Below are positions 14,985 through 21,913 of a DNA stretch of 43,144 nt, one piece after another (position 1 is the stretch's first letter; the number at the start of each line of letters is the position of its first letter). Position numbers and translations under genes: made by a program. The stretch comes from Treponema sp. (GTDB taxonomy: Bacteria > Spirochaetota > Spirochaetia > Treponematales > Breznakiellaceae): positions 1 through 43,144 of the forward strand of contig JAISMC010000179.1 of assembly GCA_031276965.1 (NCBI GenBank), given 5' to 3'. The notes beneath the pieces are model-generated. The model saw only the letters and a program-made list of their open reading frames with translations, was not told where the DNA came from and ran no database searches.

Positions 14985-16933
14985 TACACCAGACCTAATT
15001 CCTCAAAAAGCTTTTTATAAGTATCAAAATACTCGGACTTGGCAAATTCTTCAATCTTATCTTCGGGGAGCGATTCCAGAAGCTGATCCATATAAGTCAG
15101 CACGGTCTTCAATTCCTGCTTTAGATTGACCGGCAGGGACGAATCCGGCAGTTTATCCTCCGCCGGGGCGGCGAGAGCCTCCGGCTCTCCGGGGGCCTCC
15201 GGCTCTCCGGCGTCATTTTCAAAATCAAGATCCCCGCCGGGAGGGACGGCCCCGGTTTCATCCGCCTCTGCCGTAAGGTCATCGGAGACTATCTGGTCAA
15301 AGCTCTCCTCCTCCGGCGGTATGTCCAGGACGGATTCTTCCTCAGGAATGGAGACCTCCAGTTCCTTGTCCTCTTCAAAGGAGAGGTCCCCGCCGTCTTC
15401 CGCAATGGAGAAACCGGAATCCTCAAGGCCGTCGTCCTCCATATCGAGATCCAGGGAAATGCCGTCCAGGGAAGGTTCCTCGATGGGATTTTCCGTTATA
15501 CCGGCGCTCAGATCGGGCTCGTCTATAACGGCCCCGGACAGATCAATATGCCCGTCTTCCTCTTGCAGGGGTTCTGTCTCAAGATAACTGATGTCCTCCG
15601 GCGCTTCGGTCAAAGGTTCGGCCCCCTGCTCACGCAGGGTTTTTAACTCGTCAGAATCTTTGGATTCCAGATCCAGGGTATCCGTAAAATCGTCGGAAAG
15701 GTCGATGGTGATCTCCTCCGGCTCCTCCGTATCCTCGTTAAAGCCGGGCAGGGCTTCTTCCTGAACGCCGGTCTCCGCTTCCTCCTGCGCTTCCTTTCCG
15801 GAGGCTTCCTTTCCGGAGGCTTCCTTTCCGGAGACTTCGTTTTCGTTGGCCAGGGCCGGATCGTCCCCCAGGATGCTTGCATCCAGGGTAATGTCAAATT
15901 CCTGAGGGTCAAGAATGCGGGAGGGAGTCTCCTCCCCGCCGTATTCCCCGCCGATCTCGTCCACATCGGCTTCGTCGAATTTAATTTCCCCGCCGTTCAG
16001 GTCTTCGGGCTCGAAATCTTCACCGGTGATAATATCGGGCTGATCCGAAAGATTCGGGGGTTCCGCGGGTTCTTCGGAGGGGAAGACTGCCTCCCCGGTT
16101 TCCATGGCGCCGAAATCGCCGGAGACAGCCCCGGTGGCGTCGGATCCGGTCTCTTCGGTAAAGTCGGCGGTGTTAAGGATATTATCAAGCTCATCCCCGG
16201 TGAGGGCGATTTTTTCATCGTCCTCTTCATCGAAGAAGCCGCCCTCTTTGCTCCCCGCAGGGCTTTCCCGGCGGATTACGGAGAACTCGGTTTTAAGGCT
16301 GGAAAGTTCTTTTTTTATTGATGATAATTCGTCGGCGATCTTCATCAACAACTGGGTGGAAAGATCCGGGGGGTTCCGGGGGGCCGCTTCGGGCTCCGCT
16401 CCGGCCGTCCCGGCGCTGTCAAAATCGGGCATAACTTTTTCCTTGATAATTTCTTCCTTGGTATCTTCTTCCAGAACATCCTCTTCCAGGCTTTCGGTCT
16501 GGTCAAATTCTAAATCCGGAATCGAATCCGAATCCCGGAATTCGCTGTCCTCTGCAGCCGTTTCCTCCAGATCCTCCCCATCGGTAAGAAAATCATTCAG
16601 GGAGACTTCGGTAAACGCGCTCTCGTCGAAGGAACCGGAACCGGCGGCGTCCGTTTCCAGCGGCTCCTCTTCGGGCAGGCTTTCAAATTCAAAGTCATTT
16701 TCTTCAAGGGAATCCCCGAAATTGCCGGCGGCTTCTTCGCCGCCGCCGGCGCTCTCTATATCGAAAGCGGCGTCAAAATCGGGCAGATCCTCTATCTCCG
16801 GCAGGGTTTCGGCGCTTGCCGAAGAAAGGTCCTGGGGCTCGCTCTTGACCCATACCCCGTATTCATCAAGCTCGTCAGATGACCCGATGGTACTGCGATC
16901 GGTATAAATTGAAGGATCCTTTTCACTTGCCAT
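14984..16933 (-). CDS. Large highly acidic, low-complexity protein
   Basis: A 649-residue protein dominated by Asp, Glu, Ser, Gly and Leu throughout, with no transmembrane segment or signal peptide. The pattern is repeated short acidic modules containing LSF/DLS/ISLD-type hydrophobic spots (for example SGFSIAEDGGDLSFEEDKELEVSI). A possible folded or coiled helix is QLLMKIADELSSIKKELSSLKTEF near residues 194-213, and the last 45 residues (LKQELKTVLTYMDQLLESL...YFDTYKKLFEELGLV) also look helical and much less acidic. This layout fits an intrinsically disordered scaffold with short interaction helices. It is the first gene of the DUF115 operon. A 15-bp tandem repeat codes for GKEAS units near its middle. 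Function unknown. Confidence 0.72.
   Translation of the reverse strand: MASEKDPSIYTDRSTIGSSDELDEYGVWVKSEPQDLSSASAETLPEIEDLPDFDAAFDIESAGGGEEAAGNFGDSLEENDFEFESLPEEEPLETDAAGSGSFDESAFTEVSLNDFLTDGEDLEETAAEDSEFRDSDSIPDLEFDQTESLEEDVLEEDTKEEIIKEKVMPDFDSAGTAGAEPEAAPRNPPDLSTQLLMKIADELSSIKKELSSLKTEFSVIRRESPAGSKEGGFFDEEDDEKIALTGDELDNILNTADFTEETGSDATGAVSGDFGAMETGEAVFPSEEPAEPPNLSDQPDIITGEDFEPEDLNGGEIKFDEADVDEIGGEYGGEETPSRILDPQEFDITLDASILGDDPALANENEVSGKEASGKEASGKEAQEEAETGVQEEALPGFNEDTEEPEEITIDLSDDFTDTLDLESKDSDELKTLREQGAEPLTEAPEDISYLETEPLQEEDGHIDLSGAVIDEPDLSAGITENPIEEPSLDGISLDLDMEDDGLEDSGFSIAEDGGDLSFEEDKELEVSIPEEESVLDIPPEEESFDQIVSDDLTAEADETGAVPPGGDLDFENDAGEPEAPGEPEALAAPAEDKLPDSSLPVNLKQELKTVLTYMDQLLESLPEDKIEEFAKSEYFDTYKKLFEELGLV
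15791..15835 (-). repeat. 15-bp tandem repeat, three units, in the acidic protein gene
   Basis: TTCCTTTCCGGAGGC is repeated head to tail at 15791-15805 and 15806-15820, with a third unit at 15821-15835 that differs by one base. On the coding strand each unit gives five residues (the SGKEA register), so copy-number change keeps the frame. Confidence 0.9.
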
Positions 16934-17045
16934 GACGCGCTCCCGCTCTGTACCCCCGGCCTGACGCCGTTAGAAAGGGTAGTATTTCTTCAAGTATCGG
17001 CCGAAGTCCCCATAAGTTTTACCCTTTATATTAAATCTAAGGCTG

Positions 17046-17073
17046 CTGTTCCAAAACTTCAGTTTTGGAACAG
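17046..17073. repeat. Perfect 12-bp palindrome with TTCA loop
   Basis: CTGTTCCAAAAC (17046-17057) and GTTTTGGAACAG (17062-17073) form a perfect stem around TTCA. It lies between two divergent genes, so it is unlikely to be a terminator for either. Related palindromes with AAAC/GTTT next to the loop occur at 25796, 25877 and 33113. Confidence 0.85.
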
Positions 17074-17191
17074 CCTCTTATACTTTGATGTTAGCCAGGC
17101 TTTTTCCCGTTGTCAACGGTTCCGCCTTAAAACCGCGGGGAACCGGCGGAGCCCCTTAAGAATAAGGCGAAAGCATCCGTAAATCTAGGTA

Positions 17192-17647
17192 ATGAGCGCC
17201 TTCAAGTACCTCGCAGCCCTTTGGACGGCGGCGGCCGTCTATTCCATACTGTCTATTGCAGCGGGGAACATGGGTATTTCCGCCTATAATCAGCTTAAAC
17301 TGGAGCGGGATAAACAGCGGGCAAACCTGGAAACCCTGAAAACGATCAACCGCCAGCTTGAGGGGGACATGGACGCGCTCCGCTACGATTCCGACGCCAT
17401 TGCGGTCTACGCCCGGGATCTGGGCTACGGCCTTGCCAATGAACGTTTTGTCCGCATCGTGGGCCTGGGGGGGGTTAAAAAGCAGCGGACCATGCCGGGC
17501 CGGCTGGTCATTCCCGGTTATCCCGGGGCGCTTTCCAATAAAACCCTGCGGATCAGCTCGCTCTGCGCCGGTTTGGCGGTTCTGTTGCTGCTGGGCGCGG
17601 CGGAAGCGTTTAAAAAGCGGCGGAATTCCCGCTCCGGCGGCGTTTAA
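17192..17647 (+). CDS. Septum formation initiator family protein (FtsB/DivIC-like)
   Basis: A 151-residue membrane protein. An N-terminal transmembrane helix (residues about 4-26) is followed by a short coiled coil (LKLERDKQRANLETLKTINRQLEGDMDAL, about 33-62) and the segment DAIAVYARDLGYGLANERFVRIVG near 66-90, which corresponds to the conserved region after the coiled coil in FtsB/DivIC proteins of the divisome. Unlike the usual short family members there is a second hydrophobic segment at about 117-138 and a basic tail, so both ends would lie in the cytoplasm. The gene stands alone between divergent and convergent neighbours. AGGT just before the ATG gives a weak ribosome-binding site. Confidence 0.75.
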   Translation: MSAFKYLAALWTAAAVYSILSIAAGNMGISAYNQLKLERDKQRANLETLKTINRQLEGDMDALRYDSDAIAVYARDLGYGLANERFVRIVGLGGVKKQRTMPGRLVIPGYPGALSNKTLRISSLCAGLAVLLLLGAAEAFKKRRNSRSGGV

Positions 17648-17982
17648 CGCCCTGTAGTCCCTGCGGCCCGCGGTTCCGCTCCTCCGCCGGGCGTCCGGTC
17701 CGCATGAGACGGCACAGGATACCCCCGGTAAAAAAAGAGGACGGCCTATGCCGCCCCCCGGATGACGTATTCGGATCCCCGAATGACCTGTTCGGATCTC
17801 CGGATGGCGTATGCCGTCCCCGGCGCGGCCCGGTCTGCTCCCGGAACAGGCCGGGCGGAGGGTGCGGTCAAAGGGGCGGCGGCTTTAGCGTTAAGCTCCC
17901 CCCGTAAGGACGCCGGATAATCGCGATTTTTCTGGCTTTTTCAACGAAAAAGGCCAGAGAAACCAACAAGTGCAGCAGGCTC
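17648..17982. other. Non-coding region between the FtsB-like gene and smpB
   Basis: A 335-base stretch between converging genes. No believable gene is present; the frame at 17704-17907 runs through degenerate repeats. It carries a 21-base-period region at 17749-17853 and one copy of the 79-bp element at 17908-17986. Confidence 0.7.
17749..17853. repeat. Degenerate 21-bp-period repeat, five units
   Basis: Starting at 17749, 17770, 17791, 17812 and 17833, successive 21-base blocks share a pattern of T-T/G-C-GG/CG, a CCCCGG or CTCCGG core and a following ATGRC-GTA or related end. The units resemble the last units of the repeat at 36801-37010, for example TGCCGTCCCCGGCGCGGCCC here and TCCGGTCCCCGGAACGGGCC there. 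Confidence 0.6.
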
Positions 17983-17986
17983 CTAG
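17908..17986 (-). repeat. 79-bp dispersed element, copy A, with bulged hairpin
   Basis: Read on the minus strand this 79-base block starts CTAGGAGCCTG, ends TTATCCGGCGTCC-like, and matches 38410-38488 without gaps at 66 of 79 positions. A hairpin occupies 17932-17957 (outer arms CTGG/CCAG, one bulged C, GTT loop). The leading CTAG contains the TAG stop codon of smpB, so the element starts exactly at the end of that gene. It has no T-run after the stem, so a standard terminator role is doubtful. Confidence 0.85.
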
Positions 17987-18444
17987 TGCAGCCGGTTCCG
18001 GAATTCCCGGGAAACCTCCCGTTTGATATCCCGTTCCCTGATGTCCGCCCGTTTGTCGTAGTTCTTTTTCCCCTTACAGAGCCCCAGTTCCACCTTGACC
18101 CGGCCCTTTTTGAAATAGAACGAGAGGGGGATGAGGGTATAGCCCTTTTCGTCCACCCGCCGGGCTATGCGTTTGATCTCGTCCCTGTGGAGGAGGAGCT
18201 TCTTTTTCCGGTCCGGGTCGTGGTTAAAGATGGATGAAAAGGGGTTTTCCGCAATACGAAGGGACCGGAGCCAGACTTCTCCATGTACTACTTCGGCCCA
18301 GGCGTCGGGGAAGGAGATTTTGCCGTCCCTGAAGGACTTTACCTCGGTTCCCAGAAGCTCTATGCCGCATTCGTACCTGTCGTCTACGGCATAGTCAAAC
18401 CGGGCCTTCCGGTTGACGGCGATTATCCTGACCCCTTCGCCCAT
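17983..18444 (-). CDS. smpB: SsrA-binding protein SmpB
   Basis: A 153-residue RNA-binding protein that, with tmRNA, rescues stalled ribosomes. Family motifs run in order: NRKARFDYAV near residue 9, YECGIELLGTEVKSFRDGK near 23-41 with the conserved GTEVKS, AEVVHGEVWLRSLRI, the DPDRKKKLLLHRDEI segment near 81-95, GYTLIPLSFYFKKGRVKVELGLCKGKKNYDKR near 105-137 and a basic C-terminal tail. The frame remains open upstream to 18675, but the ATG at 18444 gives the normal length and begins next to the stop of the SUMF1 gene (TAA at 18447-18449). The tmRNA gene itself is not in the window. The stop codon coincides with the edge of the 79-bp element. Confidence 0.96.
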   Translation of the reverse strand: MGEGVRIIAVNRKARFDYAVDDRYECGIELLGTEVKSFRDGKISFPDAWAEVVHGEVWLRSLRIAENPFSSIFNHDPDRKKKLLLHRDEIKRIARRVDEKGYTLIPLSFYFKKGRVKVELGLCKGKKNYDKRADIRERDIKREVSREFRNRLH

Positions 18445-18446
18445 GG

Positions 18447-19928
18447 TTAATCCGGCGCGCCGGCGGCTTTTTCGGCGATGACCGGCCGGAAGGAGACAAA
18501 GGGGGAACATGCCGCTGGAGGCAGGGAGGCTCTGGTTCCGGCCTTTACGGAGCCGGCGGGATTTACCCAGGAACCGCCCCGGAGGGGCCGCTCGGGAGAT
18601 CCCACGGCCTCCACCGCCGTTTCGGGGGCGGAGAGGAAGCCGAGCGGCGCAAAGACGCCGCCGCACCACTGCCACAGGCTCCCCAGCATCTGTTCAGGTT
18701 CGCCGGAAAGCCCCGCGGCGTATTCCCACTCCTGTTCCGTGGGGAGCCGCACTTCCCAGGCAGCCAGGAAGGGGGGAAGCTGTTCCGTAAGCCAGGCGCA
18801 GTAGGCTTGGGCGGCGTACCAGGAAACGCCGGAGACCGCGGGGTAGGGATAATTGGGATAATCGCAGGGGGCAAGGTAGTCCTCCGTAACCAGTCCCGCC
18901 TGGATGAGGGCGCCGGTTTTGTCCTTTTCCCACCGGGGCCGGGCCCTGGTAAAGGCCGTCCAGGCCTCCCGGGAAACGATACCGGCGGAAATCCAGAACC
19001 CCGCGCCGTCCCCGGCAAGCTCCCGGAAGTTCAGGGCATCCCCGCCGGAACCCAGGGTTATGATCCTGCCGGTAAGGGCCGGGGTTCCTTTGGGCTCAGG
19101 GCGGGCGGCGGCTTTCCGGAACCAGTCCGATTCCAGTAGAAGCCTCTCCTCCGGGGCGGGCTCCGTCTGCCTCCGGCCGTTCTTTACCAGGAGTTCCCCA
19201 AGCAAAAGCGCCGCTCCGGGGGTTTCGGATACATAGGCCAGTATATTCCCGGCTGATTCCGTAAAGCCCAGGGGAGAGGGGGAGAGGCCCCCACTGTCGA
19301 TTAGGAATTTTGCCCGCAGCAGATCCCGGCCTCCGGCCCCGGTTACGGCAAAACGGGCGGCCCCCCGGAGTACGTCGTCCATCCTGTCGTGTATGTCCCG
19401 GTCCGCCGCAGCGGGTCCCGCCCGGTAGGCCCCCTCGGAAAGGCTGAGGGGGATCTGGTAGGCGGCGGTGGGCTCCCCCGCAAAGGACCATGCGGCATAG
19501 TCCGAAGCCGCCGCGGCAAGGACCTTGACGGGGTCCTCCGCCTTAAGCCCGGCCTTAAGCTGTTCCCGCCGGGGAAAGAAAAGGGAACCCGCAAGACGGC
19601 CGCCTATTTCCCGTTCCGTCTTGTAGGAGGTAAAGCCGGGGAGGACAAGTTCAACGCTCCGTTTTCCCCGGGGGACGAAGATCTCGCAGGGGGCGGTCCC
19701 CATGGTTACGCCGTCAATCCGGACCGCCGCTCCCAGGGGCTCGGAACTGATGACCAGGACGCTGCCCGGACGGGAGATCCCCGGATAGAAGAGCAGCATA
19801 AAAAGGACAAAAAGCATAATTAACCCGTAGAGGACAGCCAGATAAAGCCCGGGGCGTATGCCCAAAAGGGGTTTTAAGTGGACCCGGTCTTCAGGAAGCG
19901 TTTCCTGAGGGGGCTTTTTTTCAAACAT
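18447..19928 (-). CDS. Membrane-anchored PEGA plus formylglycine-generating-enzyme-like (SUMF1) protein
   Basis: A 493-residue protein: cytoplasmic N-terminus of about 27 residues, one transmembrane helix at about 28-48, then outside it a PEGA domain (GSVLVISSEPLGAAVRIDG...FTSYKTEREI, about 55-108), a middle region without recognised family, and a C-terminal SUMF1/FGE-sulfatase fold (SGVSWYAAQAYCAWLTEQL near 372, RLPTEQEWEYAAG near 398, LRGGSWVNPAGSVKAGTRAS near 453, ending SFRPVI). Many bacterial proteins with this fold are not enzymes but structural or ligand-binding modules, and the catalytic Cys pair of true FGE is not evident, so enzyme activity is doubtful. PEGA points to a cell-surface or envelope role. 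It precedes smpB by two bases and diverges from lepB. Confidence 0.8.
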   Translation of the reverse strand: MFEKKPPQETLPEDRVHLKPLLGIRPGLYLAVLYGLIMLFVLFMLLFYPGISRPGSVLVISSEPLGAAVRIDGVTMGTAPCEIFVPRGKRSVELVLPGFTSYKTEREIGGRLAGSLFFPRREQLKAGLKAEDPVKVLAAAASDYAAWSFAGEPTAAYQIPLSLSEGAYRAGPAAADRDIHDRMDDVLRGAARFAVTGAGGRDLLRAKFLIDSGGLSPSPLGFTESAGNILAYVSETPGAALLLGELLVKNGRRQTEPAPEERLLLESDWFRKAAARPEPKGTPALTGRIITLGSGGDALNFRELAGDGAGFWISAGIVSREAWTAFTRARPRWEKDKTGALIQAGLVTEDYLAPCDYPNYPYPAVSGVSWYAAQAYCAWLTEQLPPFLAAWEVRLPTEQEWEYAAGLSGEPEQMLGSLWQWCGGVFAPLGFLSAPETAVEAVGSPERPLRGGSWVNPAGSVKAGTRASLPPAACSPFVSFRPVIAEKAAGAPD

Positions 19929-19991
19929 GGCGGCATTATAGGCCCCCCTCCGTTACTTGTCAACGGAGCCCCTTCATGGTAGCTTTCAAAC

Positions 19992-20972
19992 ATGGCGTCT
20001 AAAAATGGTTTTTTAGACAGGCTTCAGGAGCTTACCGAAGCTTGTCTTACCTATAGAAAAAAGATCCGGCGCATCAAAAAGGAGAAGCTCCAGGGGAAGA
20101 ATCCCGTCCTTGACTGGATAGAGGCCTTTCTCTGGGCCGCCGGAGTGGTGCTCCTTATCAACCAGTATCTCTTTCAGGCGTACCAGATCCCCTCGGGGTC
20201 CATGATCGATACGCTACTGATCAAGGACCGGATCTTTGTTAACAAGGCTATCTACGGCCCGGAACTGCTGCCGGGGACGGCAAAGCTTCCCAGCCCTATC
20301 CGGCCCGGGCGGAACGATATTATCATCTTTGAAAATCCTTCCTATATCTCCAGGGGTCCCGCCTTTGACATCGCCCAGCGTATTATCTACATGCTTACCC
20401 TCTCTCTGGTGGATATAGACCGGGACGAACTGGGGGAACCCAAGGCCCATTTTCTGATAAAGCGGGCGGTAGGCATGGGGGGGGACCGTTTTGTCAGCAG
20501 CCGGGGAGAGTTGAGCATCCTCTTTGCCGGGGAGGACCGCTGGGTCTCCGAGCGGGAATACATTGCCGCCAGGAACATGAACCACCATATCAGCCGTCTG
20601 ATGGATGCGGCGGATTATCCCGCCCTGGAAGCCGCCGGGAAGGTTCTCGGCTACAATGCGCTGGGCCTGAGTCCGCCGGCCTATCTCAGCGCCGCCGCCG
20701 GGGAACGGGGCCGGTATACCGACTTTATCGCCCGGGAGCGGAAGCGGCTGGAAGTGATGCGCATGGCCAACCCCCACGACAGCCGTTACGGGATGGACCT
20801 GGCCAGGTTTAACCTGGGCTGGTATGTACCCGAAAGCCGGGTCTTTCCCCTGGGGGATAACCGGGATAATTCCCGGGACGGCCGTTACTTTGGGCCGGTG
20901 CGGACATCGAAGGTGCTTGGCAGGGGGGCGCTGATTTACTGGCCCCTGGGGCGGGTTGGACCCATACGGTAA
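19992..20972 (+). CDS. lepB: Signal peptidase I
   Basis: A 326-residue inner-membrane serine protease that removes signal peptides from exported proteins. A single hydrophobic helix (about 46-62) precedes box B, YQIPSGSM, with the nucleophile Ser70; box D holds the general-base Lys157 in HFLIKRAVGMGGD; box E is LGDNRDNSRDGRYFGPV near the C-terminus. An insert of about 80 residues between boxes D and E makes the protein longer than most. A 9-bp palindrome with GTCTAAAAA arms covers codons 2-9, and the Shine-Dalgarno is weak. A second, variant lepB follows 55 bases downstream, so both probably share a message. Confidence 0.95.
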   Translation: MASKNGFLDRLQELTEACLTYRKKIRRIKKEKLQGKNPVLDWIEAFLWAAGVVLLINQYLFQAYQIPSGSMIDTLLIKDRIFVNKAIYGPELLPGTAKLPSPIRPGRNDIIIFENPSYISRGPAFDIAQRIIYMLTLSLVDIDRDELGEPKAHFLIKRAVGMGGDRFVSSRGELSILFAGEDRWVSEREYIAARNMNHHISRLMDAADYPALEAAGKVLGYNALGLSPPAYLSAAAGERGRYTDFIARERKRLEVMRMANPHDSRYGMDLARFNLGWYVPESRVFPLGDNRDNSRDGRYFGPVRTSKVLGRGALIYWPLGRVGPIR

Positions 20973-21027
20973 GCCGGGTGCAGTTTGGGTTCCCGGCAGG
21001 ACCCTCAGATAGAAAAAAGGAAAGATC

Positions 21028-21741
21028 ATGTTTAATAAGTGGCGAAAGTATTCCTATGCCGCTCAAAAAAGCCAGCGTCACCAGTTGTGGTGGATACTGA
21101 TCTGGTTCGGGGCTTTTTTTATCCTCTACACGATTATCACAGCTTTTTTCTTTATGGCGGTCCTGGAAAACGATACCATGCAGCCGGGGCTGCATCCGGG
21201 GGACAGGTTTATCTTTTCTTCCTGCCGGCTGCAGCGTGTTTTTTCCGATTCCAGGGACAGCCCCTTCCGCCGGGGAAATGTTGTTCTGGTGGATCTGGAC
21301 CGGGAGAAAAGGAGGGGGGTCTTTTCGGGAGTCCTGGACGGACTGTTTCGTTTCTTTACCCTGCAGCGCCTAAGCCTGAACGATCCCGGAGGGCGTCTTT
21401 TTATTAAACGGGTGATAGGCCTGCCGGGGGACGAGATCTCCATGATCAATTTTGTTTTCAAGGTAAAGCCCGCAGGGGAGGTCTACGATATGACGGAATT
21501 CGAACTTACCGAGCGATCCTACACCCCCATCATACCCCAGGTTCCCGTCCTTTGGGATGAATCGATTCCCTTTTCGGGAAACATGGACCCCGTTATCCTG
21601 GGGGATAATGAATGTTTCCTTCTCTCCGACGACCGGAGCAATACCAACGATTCCCGTACCTGGGGCCCGGTTGATCTAAACCTGATCGCCGGCAAAGCCG
21701 TTTTCCGGTACTGGCCCTTTACCCGCCTGGGCCAGCCCTAG
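21028..21741 (+). CDS. Signal peptidase I paralogue with Thr at the nucleophile position
   Basis: A 237-residue protein of the S26 signal peptidase family, directly after lepB. It has one N-terminal membrane helix (about 21-43). Box B reads LENDTMQPGL, so Thr50 (codon ACC) stands where the catalytic Ser of the S-M pair is found. Box D is intact (FIKRVIGLPGDE, Lys127) and box E is recognisable but altered (LSDDRSNTNDSRTWGPV). The Lys base and overall fold are kept, so it may be a slow Thr/Lys peptidase, a protease for a special substrate set, or an inactive substrate-binding partner of LepB. Ribosome-binding site AAAGGAAAG precedes the ATG. The substitution is seen directly; the functional effect is inference. 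Confidence 0.85.
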   Translation: MFNKWRKYSYAAQKSQRHQLWWILIWFGAFFILYTIITAFFFMAVLENDTMQPGLHPGDRFIFSSCRLQRVFSDSRDSPFRRGNVVLVDLDREKRRGVFSGVLDGLFRFFTLQRLSLNDPGGRLFIKRVIGLPGDEISMINFVFKVKPAGEVYDMTEFELTERSYTPIIPQVPVLWDESIPFSGNMDPVILGDNECFLLSDDRSNTNDSRTWGPVDLNLIAGKAVFRYWPFTRLGQP

Positions 21742-21836
21742 CGGCCTGCTGCGCTTGGCGGATTTTTTGCATATTCATACGGAAGATCCCGGCTACCGGG
21801 GCTGTGGCGGACACCGGTCCGGCGGCGGTTTGCGGG

Positions 21837-21868
21837 GTCTAAAAATTCACGAAAGTGAATTTTTAGAC
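21837..21868. repeat. Perfect 14-bp palindrome with GAAA loop before hemW
   Basis: GTCTAAAAATTCAC (21837-21850) and its exact complement (21855-21868) enclose a GAAA tetraloop. It lies between the second lepB and the likely hemW start at 21914. Its outer arms, GTCTAAAAA and TTTTTAGAC, are the same as those of the palindrome at 19997-20018 in lepB. Confidence 0.9.
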
Positions 21869-21913
21869 GATTTTGCGCCGGGGCGCGGTAAACCGCCGGG
21901 AGCCGGCGGAACG

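Noticed and set aside
17704-17907. Small 67-residue gene
   Set aside because: It consists of degenerate 21-base-period repeats and has no ribosome-binding site or family likeness.
17932-17957. Ordinary terminator of smpB
   Set aside because: The stem is suitable in position but is followed by A residues rather than a T-run on the smpB strand, and the surrounding 79 bases recur elsewhere as a unit.
18445-18675. N-terminal extension of SmpB
   Set aside because: The extra 77 residues are basic/proline-rich, overlap the SUMF1 gene and are foreign to SmpB; the ATG at 18444 gives the normal protein.
21755-21913. N-terminal extension of HemW from a TTG
   Set aside because: It translates a perfect hairpin and has no family similarity; the GTG at 21914 with GGGAG upstream fits the family start.
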